This document shows, piece after piece, positions 1 through 12,570 of a stretch of 64,000 nucleotides of DNA. Each line of letters opens with the position of its first letter. The first letter of the stretch is position 1. The translations under genes were made by a program, and so were the position numbers. The notes beneath the pieces are model-generated. The model saw only the letters and a list, made by a program, of their open reading frames with translations, was not told the DNA's origin and made no database searches. This stretch comes from Thinopyrum elongatum (lineage: Eukaryota > Streptophyta > Magnoliopsida > Poales > Poaceae). Location of the stretch: the NCBI GenBank assembly GCA_011799875.1, contig CM022297.1, positions 443,225,292 through 443,289,291 of the forward strand, given 5' to 3'.

Positions 1-1148
1 ATGACGATATCTAAGGCAATGATCATGAATATAGGCATCACGTCTGTGTCAAGTAGACCGAAACGATTCTGCATCTACTACTATTACTCCACACGTCGAC
101 CGCTATCCAGCATGCATCTAGAGTATTAAGTTCATAAAGAATGGAGTAATGCACTAAGTAAGATGACATGATGTAGAAGAATTAACTCAAGCAATATGAT
201 GAAAACCCCATCTTTTTATCCTCGATGGCAACAATACAATACGTGCCTTGCTGCCCCTACTGTCACTGGGAAAGGACACCGCAAGATTGAACCCAAAGCT
301 AAGCACTTCTCCCATTGCAAGAAAAACCAATCTAGTTGGCCAAACCAAACCGATAGTTCGAAGAGAGTTACAAAGATATCAAATCATGCATATAAGAATT
401 CAGAGAAGATTCAAATAATATTCATAGATAAGCTGATCATAAATCCACAATTCATCGGATCTCGGCAAACACACCGCAAAAAAAGTATTACATCGAATAG
501 ATCTCCAAGAACATCGAGGAGAACATGGTATTGAGAATCAAAGAAAGAGAAGAAGCCATTTAGCTACTAGCTATGGACTCGTAGGTCTGTGGTAAACTAC
601 TCACGCTTCATCGGAAGGGCAATGGTGTTGATGTAGAAGCCCTCCGTGATCGAATCCCCCTCCGGCAGGGTGCCGGAAAAGGTCCCTAGATGGATCTCAT
701 GGGTACAGAAGGTTGCGGTGGTGGAAAAGTCTTTTTGTGGATGTCCCTGCTGGTTTGGGGATATGTGAGTATATATAGGCGAAAGAATTAGGTCAGGAAG
801 TGCACGAGGGGCCCACAAGGGTGGGGGGCGCGCCCTACCCCCCTGGGCGTGCCCTCCGTCCTTGTGGCCGCCTCGTGGCTCCTCCGACTTCATCTCCAAG
901 TCTCCTGGTTTCCTTCTGGTCCAAGAAAAATCATCGCGAAAGTTTTATTCCGTTTGGACTCCGTTTGATATTCCTTTTCTGCGAAACTCAAAAACAAGGA
1001 AAAAACAGAAACTGGCACTGGGCTCTAGGTTAATAGGTTAGTCCCAAAAATAATATAAAATAGCATATTAATGCATATAAAACATCCAAAATAGATAATA
1101 TAATAGCATGGAACAATCAAAAAATTTAGATACATTGGAGACGTATCA
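1..1148 (-). repeat. 3' LTR of the first gypsy element (partial)
   Basis: This matches the LTR at 5026-6617 starting at its base 5479, so roughly 453 bases of the LTR lie beyond the window. It ends in ACGTATCA and is followed by AGCATCCCCAAGCTTAATT, the complement of the polypurine tract next to a 3' LTR. Differences from the partner include a 12-base segment near 955-970 (GACTCCGTTTGA region) that is missing around 6435. Confidence 0.88.
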
Positions 1149-3945
1149 AGCATCCCCAAGCTTAATTCATGCTCGTCCTTGAGTAGGTAAATGATAAAAA
1201 CATAATTTTTGATGTGGAATGTTACCTAACATATTTATCCATGTAATTTTCTTTATTGTGGCATGAATGTTCAGATCCGTAAGATTCAAAACAAAAGTTT
1301 AATATTGACATAAAAACAATAATACTTCAAGCATACTAACAAGGCAATTATGTCTTCTCAAAATAACATGGCCAAAGAAAGCTTATCCCTACAAAATCAT
1401 ATAGTCTGGCTATGCTCCATCGTCATCACACAAAATATTCAAATCATGCACAACCCCAATGACAAGCCAAGCAATTGTTTCATACTCTTGATGTTCTCAA
1501 ACTTTTTCAACTTTCACGCAATACATGAGCGTGAGCCATGGACATAGCACTATAGGTGGAATAGAAGGTGGTTGTGGAGAAGACAAAAAGAGGGAGATAG
1601 TCTCACATAAACTAGGCATACCAACGGGCTATGGAGATGCCCATCAATAGATATCAATGTGAGTGAGTAGGGATTGCCATGCAACGGATGCACTAGAGCT
1701 ATAAGTTTATGAAAGCTCAAAAAAATTAAGTGGGTGTGCATCCAACTCGCTTGCTCACGAAGACCTAGGGCAATTTGAGGAAGCCCATCATTGTAATATA
1801 GCCAAGTTCTATAATGAAAAATTTCCACTAGTAAATGAAAGTGACAACATAGGAGACTCTCTATCATGAAGATCATGGTGCTACTTTGAAGCACAAGTGT
1901 GGTAAAAGGATATTAACATTACCCCTTCTCTCTTTTCTCTCATTTTTTTATTTGGGCCTTCTCTCAATTTTTTGGCCTCTTTTTTTTCGTCCGGAGTCTC
2001 ATGCCGACTTGTGGGGGAATCATAGTCTCCATCATCCTTTCCTCACATGGGACAATGCTCTAATAATGAAGATCATCACACTTTTATTTACTTATAACTC
2101 AAGAATTACAACTCGATTCTTAGAACCAAACATGACTCTATATGAATGCCTCCGGCGGTGTACCGGGATGTGCAATGAATCAAGAGTGACATGTATGAAA
2201 GAATTATGAACGGTGGCTTTGCCACAAATACGATGTCAACTACATGATCATGCAAAGCAATATGACAATGATGAAGCGTGTCATAATAAACGGAACAGTG
2301 GAAAGTTGCATGGAAATATATCTCGGAATGGTCATGGAAATGCCATAATAGGTAGGTATGATGGCTGTTTTGAGGAAGGTATATGGTGGGTGTATGGTAC
2401 CGGCGAAAGTTGCGCGGCACTAGAGAGGCTAGCAATGGTGGAAGGGTGAAAGTGCGTATAATCCATGGACTCAACATTAGTCATAAAGAACTCACATACT
2501 TATTGCAAAAATCTATTAGTTATCGAAACAAAGTACTACGCGCATGCTCCTAGGGGGATAGATTGGTAGGAAAAGACCATCGCTCGTCCCCGACCGCCAC
2601 TCATAAGGAAGACAATCAATAAATAAATCATGCTCTGACTTCATCACATAACGGTTCACCATGCGTGCATGCTACGGGAATCACAAACCTTAACACAAGT
2701 ATTTCTCAAATCCACAATTACTCACTATCATGACTCTAATATCACCATCTTTATATCTCAAAACAATCACAAGGAATCAAACTTCTCATAGTATTCAATG
2801 CACTTTATATGAAAGTTTTTATTATATCCCTCTTGGATGCCTATCATATTAGGACTAAATTTATAACCAAAGCAAATTACCATGATGTTTAAAGACTCTC
2901 AAAATAATATAAGTGAAGCATGAGAGTTCAATAATTTCTATAAAATAAAGCCACCGCCGTGCTCTAAAAAGATATAAGTGAAGCACTAGAGCAAAATTGC
3001 CTAGCTCAAAAGATATAAGTGAAGCACATAGAGTATTCTAATAAATCATGATTCATGCGTGTCCCTCTTAAAAGGTGTGTACAGAAAGGATGATTGTGGA
3101 AAACTGAAAAGCAAAGACTCAAATTATACAAGACGCTCCAAGCAAAACACATATCATGTGGTGAATAAAAATATAGCCTCAGGTAAAGTTACCGATAGAC
3201 GAAGACGAAAGAGGGGATGCCTTACGGGGCATCCCCAATCTTAGGCTCTTGGTTTTCCTTGAATATTACCTTGGGGTGCCTTGGGAATCCCCAAGCTTAG
3301 GCTCTTGCCACTCCTTATTCCATAGTCCATCAAATCCTTACCCAAAACTTGAAAACTTCACAACACAAAACTCAACAGAAAATCTCATAAGCTCCGTTAT
3401 TATAAGAAAATAAATCACCACTTTGGTACTGTTGTGAACTCATTCTTTATTTATATTGGTGTAATATCTACTGTATTTCAACTTTTCCATGGTTCATACC
3501 CCCCGATACTACCCATAGATTCATCAAAATAAGCAAACAACACATAGAAAACAGAATCTGTCAAAAACAGAACAGTATGTAGTAATCATAGAACTTCGAA
3601 TACTTCTATAACTCCAAAAATTCTGAAAAATTAGGACAGCCTGGGAAATTTGTGTACCAATCTTGTGCAAAAATAATCAGATCAAAAGCACGCTTCTGTA
3701 AAAAATGAAAGTTATTTTCCTGGGCGCAAAAGTTTCTATTTTTCAGCAAGATCAAAACAACTATCACCGTAAGCCATCCCAAAGGTTTTACTTGGCACAA
3801 ACACTAATTAAAACATAAAACCACATCTAACCAGAGGCTAGATGAATTATTTATTGAAAAACAGCAAGGAAAAATATTGGGTTGTCTCCCAACAAGCGCT
3901 TTTCTTTAAAGCCTTTTAGCTAGGCATTGATAATTTCAATGATGC

Positions 3946-4551
3946 TCACATAAAAGAGAATAATTGAAGCACAAAGAGAGCATCATAAAATACATGACAA
4001 ACACATCTAAGTCTAACATACTTACTATGCATAGGCATTTTATAAGCAAACAAATTATCAAGACAAGCAAAAACTAGCATATGCAAGGAAGAAGAAAGAG
4101 ACGATAGCAATCTCAACATGAAGAGAGGTAATTTAGTAACATGAAAATTTCTACAACCATATTTTCCTCTCTCATAATAATTACATGTAGGATCATAAGC
4201 AAATTCAAAAATATAGCTATCACATAACATATTCTCAACATGATCCACATGCATGCGAAGTTGACACTCTTCCAAAATAGTGGGATTAACATTAACTAAA
4301 GTCATGACCTCTCCAAACCCACTTTTATCAAAAATTTCATAAGATTGAACATTCTCCAGATATGTGGGATCTAAAGTTGACACTCTTCCAAACCCACTTT
4401 CAATATTACAGCAAACATTATTATCAATCTCATATTCATCATGGGGCTTAAATAAATTTTCAAGATCATAAGAAGAATCACCCCAATCATGATCATTGCA
4501 ACAAGTAGTAGACATAGCAAAATTAGCATCCCCAAGCTTAGGGTTTTGCAT
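3946..4551 (-). CDS. Retrotransposon internal ORF of unknown function, 201 aa
   Basis: This is an uninterrupted 201-codon frame in the place where gag would be expected in the first gypsy element. I recognise no gag, protease or polymerase motif. The N-terminal half is acidic and contains two copies of a short motif of the form SGFGxVxTL, one of them in the context DKSGFGEVMTL. A matching motif (DKSGIGKVKTL) occurs in the gag-to-protease linker of the related element at 21538-30301, so this ORF is probably a remnant of that linker. The C-terminal 70 residues are hydrophobic and leucine-rich. Similar proteins are, to my memory, often annotated as hypothetical in wheat. It is unlikely to be a host gene. 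Confidence 0.5.
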   Translation of the reverse strand: MQNPKLGDANFAMSTTCCNDHDWGDSSYDLENLFKPHDEYEIDNNVCCNIESGFGRVSTLDPTYLENVQSYEIFDKSGFGEVMTLVNVNPTILEECQLRMHVDHVENMLCDSYIFEFAYDPTCNYYERGKYGCRNFHVTKLPLFMLRLLSSLSSSLHMLVFACLDNLFAYKMPMHSKYVRLRCVCHVFYDALFVLQLFSFM

Positions 4552-4995
4552 ATCATTAGCACAATTGACATCAATAGAATTTATAGTAAAACCATTGCAA
4601 TCATGCTTTTAATTCAAGGAGCTATCGTGAATCACTTCATAAATTTCTTCATCACAATTTTCATATTCACGAATTTCAAGCAAAACTTCATAAAGATAAT
4701 CTAGTGCACAAAACTCACTAGCAATTGGTTCATCATAATTGGATCTCTTAAAAAGGTTAGCAAGTGGATGAGGATCCATAAATTTTTAGCAAGCAAAGAT
4801 GCAAGCAAGAAGAAAAAACATGGTAACACAAGCAAACAAAAGTTCGAACGAAAAGAAGGGCGAATAAAAAGGCAAATCTTTTCGAAAATCGTTTTAGAAG
4901 TGGGGAGAGGAAAACGAGAGGCAAATGGCGAATAATGTAATGCAAGAGATGAGAGTTTATGATGGGTACTTGGTATGTCTTGACTTGACGTAGAT

Positions 4996-5014
4996 CTCCC
5001 CGGCAACGGCGCCA
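4996..5014 (-). other. Primer-binding site (tRNA-Asp type) of first gypsy element
   Basis: On the plus strand this reads CTCCCCGGCAACGGCGCCA, which is the 3' end of plant tRNA-Asp including CCA apart from the first base. Read on the minus strand it is the complementary PBS, 11 bases after the end of the 5' LTR. It fixes the orientation of the element. Confidence 0.85.
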
Positions 5015-5025
5015 GAAACTCTTCC

Positions 5026-6617
5026 TGCTACTTCTTTGAGCTTGCGTTGGTTTTTCCCTTGAAGAGGAAAGGGTGATTCAACAAAGTAGTGATAAGTATT
5101 TCCCTCAGTTTGAGAACCGAGGTATCAATCCAGTAGGAGACAACGCACAAATCACCGAATACCTGCACAAACAATCAAACAACTTGCACCCAACGCGATA
5201 AAGGGGTTGTCAATCCCTTCACGATTACTTGCAAAAGTGAAATCTGATAGAGATAGATAAACGATAAAGTAAATATTTTTGGTATTTTTGTTTAATAGAT
5301 CGGAAAGTAAAAGATTGCAAAATAGTAGATCGGAAACTTGTATGATGAAAAGTAGAAGATTATATGATGGAAAATAGACCCGGGGGCCATAGGTTTTACT
5401 AGAGGCTTCTCTCAAGATAGAAAATAATACGGTGGGTGAACAAATTACTGCCGACAATTGATAGAAAAGCGCAAAGTTATGACGATATCTAAGGCAATGA
5501 TCATGAATATAGGCATCATGTCCGTGTCAAGTAGACCGAAACGATTCTGCATCTACTACTATTACTCCACACGTCGACCGCTATCCAGCATGCATCTAGA
5601 GTATTAAGTTCATAAAGAACGGAGTAATGCATTAAGTAAGATGACATGATGTAGAAGAATTAACTCAAGCAATATGATGAAAACCCCCATCTTTTTATCC
5701 TCGATGGCAACAATACAATACGTGCCTTGTTGCCCCTACTGTCACTGGGAAAGGACACCGCAAGATTGAACCCAAAGCTAAGCACTTCTCCCATTGCAAG
5801 AAAAACCAATCTAGTTGGCCAAACCAAACCGATAGTTCGAAGAGAGTTACAAAGATATCAAATCATGCATATAAGAATTCAGAGAAGATTCAAATAATAT
5901 TCATAGATAAGCTGATCATAAATCCACAATTCATCGGATCTCAGCAAACACACCGCAAAAAAGTATTACATCGAATAGATCTCCAAGAACATCGAGGAGA
6001 ACATGGTATTGAGAATCAAAGAGAGAGAAGAAGCCATCTAGCTACTAGCTATGGACCCATAGGTCTGTGGTAAACTGCTCACGCTTCATTGGAAGGGAAA
6101 TGGTGTTGATGTAGAAGCCCTCCGTGATCGAATCCCCCTCCGGCAGGGTGCCGGAAAAGGTCCCTTGATGGGATCTCACGGGTACAGAAGGTTGCGGTGG
6201 TGGAAAAGTCTTTTCGTGGATGCCCCTATTGGTTTGGGGATATATGAGTATAAATAGGCAAAAGAATTAGGTCAGGAAGTGCACGAGGGGCCCACAAGGG
6301 TGGGGGGTGCGCCCTACCCCCCTGGGCGCGCCCTCCGTCCTTGTGGCCGCCTCATGGCTCCTCCGACTTCATCTCCAAGTCTCCTGGTTTCCTTCTGGTC
6401 CAAGAAAAGTCATCACGAAAGTTTTATTCCGTTTGATATTCCTTTTCTGCGAAACTCAAAAACAAGGAAAAAACAAAAATTAGCACTAGGCTCTAGGTTA
6501 ATAGGTTAGTCCCAAAAAATAATATAAAATAGCATATTAATGCATATAAAACATCCAAAACTGATAATATAATAGCATGGAACAATCAAAAATTATAGAT
6601 ACATTGGAGACGTATCA
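5026..6617 (-). repeat. 5' LTR of the first gypsy element (1592 bp)
   Basis: It runs from TGCTACTTC to GTATCA on the plus strand; on the minus strand it starts TGATACGTCTCC and ends AGTAGCA, with canonical TG...CA ends. It is the partner of 1-1148. The GC-rich stretch at 6280-6360 is typical of this LTR type. The short ORFs seen in it are not genes. Confidence 0.88.
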
Positions 6618-6670
6618 GTGGCCTGTCCATCCTCTGGATGGATGGATGGGTGCCTATTATATAGCCAAGG

Positions 6671-8557
6671 TGTTGGGAAACGTAGGATGCAATTTCAAAA
6701 AAATTACTACGCTCACGCAAGATCTATCTAGGAGATGCATAGCAATGAGAGGGGGAGAGTCTGTCTACGTACCCTCGTAGACCGAAAGCGGAAGCGTTTG
6801 ACAACGCGGTTGATGTAGTCGAACTTCTTCTAGCTCCGACCGATCAAGTACCGAACGTACGGCACCTCCGAGTTCTGCACACATTCAGCTCGATGACGTC
6901 CCTCGTCCTCTTGATCCAGCAAGGTGTCGAGGAAGTAGATGAGTTCCGTCAGCACGACGGCGTGGTGACGGTGATGGTGAAGTGATCCGCGCAGGGCTTC
7001 GCCTAAGCACTATGAAGATATGACCGGAGGCGTAAACTGTGGAGGGGGGCGCCGCACACGGCTAACAATTGATGTTGTGTGTTCTAGGTGCCCCCTCCCC
7101 ACATATATATAGGTGGGAGGGGAGGAGAGGCAGCCAGGGGGCGCCCCAAGTAGGATCTGCCGGAGGCGTAAACTGTGGAGGGGGGCGCCGCACACAGCTA
7201 ACAATTGATGTTGTGTGTTCTAGGTGCCCCCTCCCCACATATATATAGGTGGGAGGGGAGGAGAGGCAGCCAGGGGGCGCCCCAAGTAGGATCTGAATCC
7301 TACTTGGGGTTTCCCCAAGTGGCGCCCCCCCTTTCCTTTTTTCACCGGAGAAGAAAGGGAAGGGGGAAGAGAGAAAGCAAGGGGGCGAACCCCCCTTTTT
7401 CCTTCTCCAATTCGGCCTCCTGCCATAGGGGGGGGGCACGCCACCCCTTGTGGGCTGGTGTGCTCCCCTCTCATGGCCCATATGGCCCATATCTTCCTCC
7501 TGGGGGTTCCGGTAACCCCTCCGGTACTCCGATAAATACCCGATACACTCCGGAACACTTCCGGTGTCCGAATACTATCATCCTATATATCAAACTTTAC
7601 CTCTCGACCATTTAGAGACTCCTCGTCATGTTCGTGATCTCATCTAGGACTCCGAACAATATTCGGTCACCAAATCACATAACTCATATAATACTAAATC
7701 GTCATTGAACGTTAAGCGTGCGGACCCTACGGGTTCGAGAACAATGTAGACATGACCGAGACACTTCTCCGGTCAATAACCAATAGCGGAACCTGGATGC
7801 TCATATTGGCTCCCACATATTCTACGAAGATCTTTATCGGTTGAACCATTATGACAACATACGTTATTCCCTTTGTCCATCGGTATGTTACTTGCCCGAG
7901 ATTCGATCGTCGGTATCTTTATACCTAGTTCAATCTCGTTACCAGCAAGTCTCTTTACTCATTCCGTAATACATCATCCTGTGACTAACTCATTAGTCAC
8001 TTTGCTTGCAAGGCTTCTTATGATGTGCATTACCGAGAGGGCCCAGAGATACCTCTCCGATACTCGGAGTGACAAATCCTAATCTCGATCTATGCCAACC
8101 CAACAAACACCTTCGGAGATACCTGTAGAGCATCTTTATAATCACCCAGTTACGTTGTGATGTTTGATAGCACACAAGGCATTCCTCCAGTATCCGGGAG
8201 TTGCATAATCTCATAGTCGAAGGAATATGTATTTGGCATGAAGAAAGCAATAGCAATAAAACTGAACGATCATAATGCTAAGCTAATGGATGGGTCTTGT
8301 CCATCACATCATTCTCCTAATGATGTGATCCTGTTATAAAATGACAACTCATGCCCATGGTTAGGAAACCTTAACCATCTTTGATCAACGAGCTAGTCAA
8401 GTAGAGGCTCACTAGGGACACAGTGTTTGTCTATGTATTCACACATGTATTTAGGTTTCCGATCAATACAATTCTAGCATGAATAATAAACATTTATCAT
8501 GAATAAGGAAATATAAAATAACAACTTTATTATTGCCTCTAGGGCATATTTCCTTCA
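6671..8557 (-). repeat. 3' LTR of the Angela-like element (1887 bp)
   Basis: The plus-strand reading starts TGTTGGGAAACGTAGG and ends GGCATATTTCCTTCA. It is 137 bp longer than its partner once the nested LTR is removed, and almost all of that is the 136-bp tandem duplication at 7024-7295. The uninterrupted run GTAATACATCATCCTGTG near 7970 is the empty-site version of the place where the nested LTR inserted in the partner. Confidence 0.94.
7024..7295. repeat. 136-bp tandem duplication inside the 3' LTR
   Basis: Two consecutive copies, 7024-7159 and 7160-7295, each start CCGGAGGCGTAAACTGTGG and end TAGGATCTG. The copies are nearly identical (CACGG versus CACAG is one visible difference). The other LTR of the same element has the segment only once (14161-14297 region). 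Confidence 0.95.
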
Positions 8558-8590
8558 GTCTCCCACTTGCACTAGAGTCAATAATCTAGA

Positions 8591-11500
8591 TTACATTGTA
8601 ATGATTCTAACACCCATGGAGTCTTGGTGCTGATCATGTTTTGCTCGTGGAAGAGGCTTAGTCAATGGGTCTGCTACATTCAGATCCGTATGCATTTTGC
8701 AAATCTCTATGTCTCCCTCCTTGACTTGATCACGGATGGATTTGAAGCGTCTCTTGATGTGTTTGGTTCTTTTGTGAAATCTGGATTCCTTCGCTAAGAC
8801 AATTGCTCCAGTATTGTCACAAAAGATTTTCATTGGACCCGATGCACTAGGTATTACACCTAGATCGGATATGAACTCCTTCATCCAGACTCCTTCATTT
8901 ATTGCTTCCGAAGCAGCTATGTACTCCGCGTCACACGTAGATCCTGCCACGACGCTCTGCTTGGAACTACACCAACTGACAGCTCCACCATTCAATATAA
9001 ATACGTATCCGATTTGAGACTTAGAGTCATCCGGATCAGTGTCAAAACAAGCATCGACGTAACCATTTACGACGAGCTCTTTGTCACCTCCATAAGCGAG
9101 AAACGTATCCTTAGTGTTTTTCAGGTACTTCAGGATGTTCTTGACCGTTGTCCAGTGATCCACTCCTGGATTACTTTGGTACCTCCCTGCCAGACTTATG
9201 GCAAGGCACACATCAGGTCTGGTACACAACATAGCATACATGATAGAACCTATGGCTGAAGCATAGGGAATGACTTTCATTTTCTCTCTATCTTCTGCAG
9301 TGGTCGGGCATTGAGTCTTACTCAACTTCACACCTTGCAACACAGGCAAGAACCCTTTCTTTGACTAATCCATTTTGAACTTCTTCAAAACTTTATCAAG
9401 GTATGTGCTTTGTGAAAGTCCTATTAAGCGTCTCGATCTATCCCTATAGATCTTGATGCCCAAGATATAAGCAGCTTCACCGAGGTCTTTCATTGAAAAA
9501 CTCTTATTCAAGTATCCTTTTATGCTATCCAGAAATTCTACATCATTTCCAATCAACAATATGTCATCCACATATAATATTAGAAATGCTACAGAGCTCC
9601 CACTCACTTTCTTGTAATACAGGCTTCTCCGAAAGTCTGTATAAAACCATATGCTTTGATCACCTCATCAAAGCGTATATTCCAACTCCGAGATGCTTGC
9701 ACCAGTCCATAGATGGATCGCTGGAGCTTGCACACTTTGTTAGCACCTTTAGGATCGACAAAACCTTCTGGTTGCATCATATACAACTCTTCTTTAAGAA
9801 ATCCATTAAGGAATGCAGTTTTGACGTCCATTTGCCAGATTTCATAATCATAAAATGCGGCAATTGCTAACATTATTTGGACGGACTTAAGCATCGCTAC
9901 GGGTGAGAAAGTCTCATTGTAGTCAACTCCTTGAACTTGTCGAAAACCTTTTGCGACAAGTCGAGCTTTGTAGATAGTAACATTACCATCGGCGTCAGTC
10001 TTCTTCTTGAAGATCCATTGATTCTCTATGGCTCACCGATCATCGGGCAAGTCCACCAAAGTCCACACTTTGTTCTCATACATGGATCCTATCTCAGATT
10101 TCATGGCCTCAAGCCATCTGTCAGAATCTGGGCTTATCATAGCTTCTTCATAGTTCATAGGTTCGCCTTGGTCTAGTAAAATGGCTTCCAGTACAGGATT
10201 CCCGTACCACTCTGGTGCGGATCGTGTTCTGGTTGACCAACAAAGTTCTGTAGAAATTTGATCTGAAGTTTCATGATCATCATCATTAGCTTCCTCTCTA
10301 GTTGGTGTAGGCATCACGGGAACGATTTTCTATGATGAGCTACTTTCCAATTCGAGAGAAGGTACAATTACCTCATCAAGTTCTACTTTCCTCCCACTCA
10401 CTTCTTTCAAGAGAAACTCCTCTAGAAAGGTTCCATTCTTGGCAACAAAGATCTTGCCTTCGGATCTGTGGTAGAAGGTGTACCCAATTGTTTCCTTAGG
10501 GTATCCTATGAAGATTCACTTCTCCGATTTGGGTTCGAGCTTATCAGGCTGAAGCCTTTTGACATAAGTGTCGCAACCCCAAACTTTAAGAAATGACAGC
10601 TTAGGTTTCTTGTCAAACCACAGTTCATACGGTGTCATCTCAACGGATTTAGACGATGCCCTATTTAACGTGAATGCAGCTGTCTCTAATGCATAACCCC
10701 AAAACGATAGTGGTAAATCGGTAAGAGACATCATAGATCGCACCATATCTAATAAAGTACGGTTACGACGTTCGGACACACCATTACGATGTGGTGTTCC
10801 AGGTGGCGTGAGTTGTGAAACTATTCCACATTGTTTTAAATGAAGGCCAAACTCGTAACTCAAATATTCGCCTCCGCGATCAGATCGTAGAAACTTTATT
10901 TTCTTGTTACGATGATTCTCCACTTCACTCTGAAATTATTTGAACTTTTCAAATGTTTCAGACTTGTGTTTCATCAAGTAGATATACCCATATCTGCTCA
11001 AATCATCTGTGAAGGTCAGAAAATAACGATACCCGCCGCGTGCCTCAACACTCATCGGACCGCATACATCGGTATGTATTATTTCCAATAAGTCATTAGC
11101 TCGCTCCATTGTTCCACAGAACGGAGCTTTAGTCATCTTGCCCATAAGGCATGGTTCACAAGTATCAAATGATTCATAATCAAGTGATTCCAAAAGCCCA
11201 TCTTCATGGAGTTTCTTCATGCGCTTTACACCAATATGACCTAAACGGCAGTGCCACATATATGTTGCACTATCATTATAACCTTTGCATCTTTTGGCAT
11301 CAATATTATGAATATGTGTATCACCATGATCGAGATTCAACAAAAATAGACCACTCTTCAAGGGTGCATGACCATAAAAGATATTACTCATATAAATAGA
11401 ACAACCATTATTCTCTGATTTAAATGAATAACCGTATCGCACTAAACAAGATCCAGATATAATGTTCATGCTCAACGCTGGCACCAAATAACAATTATTC

Positions 11501-12570
11501 AGGTCTAAAACTAATCCCAAAGGTAAATGTAGAGGTAGCGTGCCGACGGCGATCACATCGACCTTGGAACCATTCCTGACGCGTATCGTCACCTCGTCCT
11601 TAGCCAATCTTCGTTTAATCCGTAGCTCCTGTTTCGAGTTACAAATATGAGCAACCGAACTAGTATCAAATACCCAGGTGCTACTACGAGCATTAGTAAG
11701 GTACACATCAATAACATGTATATCAAATATACCTTTGTTCACTTTGCCATCCTTCTTATCCGCCAAATACTTGGGGCAGTTCCGCTTCCAGTGACCAGTC
11801 CCTTTGCAGTAGAAGCACTCAGTTTCAGGCTTGAGTCCAGCTTTGGGCTTCTTCCCGGGAGTGGCAACTTGCTTGCCATTCTTCTTGAAGTTCCCCTTCT
11901 TTCCCTTGCCCTTTTTCTTGAAACTAGTGGTCGTGTTAACCATCAACACATGATGCTCCTTCTTGATTTCTACCTCCGCAGCTTTGAGCATTGCGAAGAG
12001 CTCGGGAATTGTCTTCTCCATCCCTTGCATATTATAGTTCATCATGAAGCCTTTGTAGCTTGGTGGCAGTGATTGACGAACTCTGTCAATAACACTATCA
12101 TCTGGAAGATTAACTCCCAGCTGAGTCAAGTGATTATGATATCCAGACATTCTGAGTATGTGTTCACTGACAGAACTGTTCTCCTCCATCTTGCAGCTAT
12201 AGAACTTGTTGGAGACTTCATATCTCTCAACTCGGGCATTTGCTTGAAATATTAACTTCAACTCTTGGAACATCTCATATGCTCCATGATGTTCAAAACA
12301 TCTTTGAAGTCCCGATTCTAAGCCGTAAAGCATGGCACACTGAACTATCGAGTAGTCATCAGATCGAGTTTGCCAGATGTTCATAACATCAGCATCTGCT
12401 CCTGCAGTAGGCCTTTCACCTAGTGGTGCATCAAGGACATAATTCTTCTGTGCAGCAATGAGGATAATCCTCAAGTTACGGACCCAGTCCGTGTAGTTGC
12501 TACCATCATCTTTCAACTTAGCTTTCTCTAGGAACGCATTAAAATTCAAGGGAACGGCAGCACGGGCCAT
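8591..12570 (-). pseudogene. Ty1-copia gag-pol polyprotein, disabled
   Basis: Read on the minus strand, the start is the ATG at 12570 (MARAAVPLNFNAFLEKAK). In order the frame shows: a gag core; a zinc knuckle CFYCKGTGHWKRNC (11776-11817); a protease with DTSS in place of the usual DTGS (about 11655-11670); the pre-integrase HHCC region; the integrase core ending with NGVSERRNRTLLDMV; a reverse transcriptase with YVDDILLIGND near 9545-9575; and RNase H ending at 8591. It is broken by in-frame stops near 10933 (TAA), 10513 (TGA), 10030 (TGA) and 9362 (TAG), and by a one-base frameshift near 9620 just before YVDD. The family makes the polyprotein that copies and inserts the element; this copy cannot. 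Confidence 0.93.

Larger units (their letters stand above)
1..6617 (-). mobile_element. Gypsy LTR retrotransposon, non-autonomous, truncated by window edge
   Basis: The sequence from 1 to 1148 is repeated at 5479-6617, and both copies end in GAGACGTATCA. Between them lies about 3.9 kb with no gag, reverse transcriptase or integrase. The tRNA-Asp-type primer-binding site at 4996-5014 and the purine tract complement at 1149-1165 show that transcription runs on the minus strand, so the 5' LTR is the right-hand one. The right flank is GTGGC; the matching left flank is outside the window. LTR ends and spacing resemble the Sabrina/Fatima/WHAM group of Triticeae gypsy elements, but I cannot decide the family name without a search. 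The element is closely related to the one at 21538-30301. Confidence 0.88.

Noticed and set aside
1550..1894. 114-codon minus-strand ORF in the first gypsy element
   Set aside because: A related frame exists in the second element (23484-23881) but is broken there; position between coding region and 3' LTR and lack of motifs suggest non-coding retrotransposon sequence.
7062..7615. Pro/Gly-rich ORFs over 100 codons in LTRs (also 14142-14710, 15951-16379)
   Set aside because: They lie in low-complexity GC-rich LTR promoter regions, occur in several frames on both strands and differ between LTR copies.
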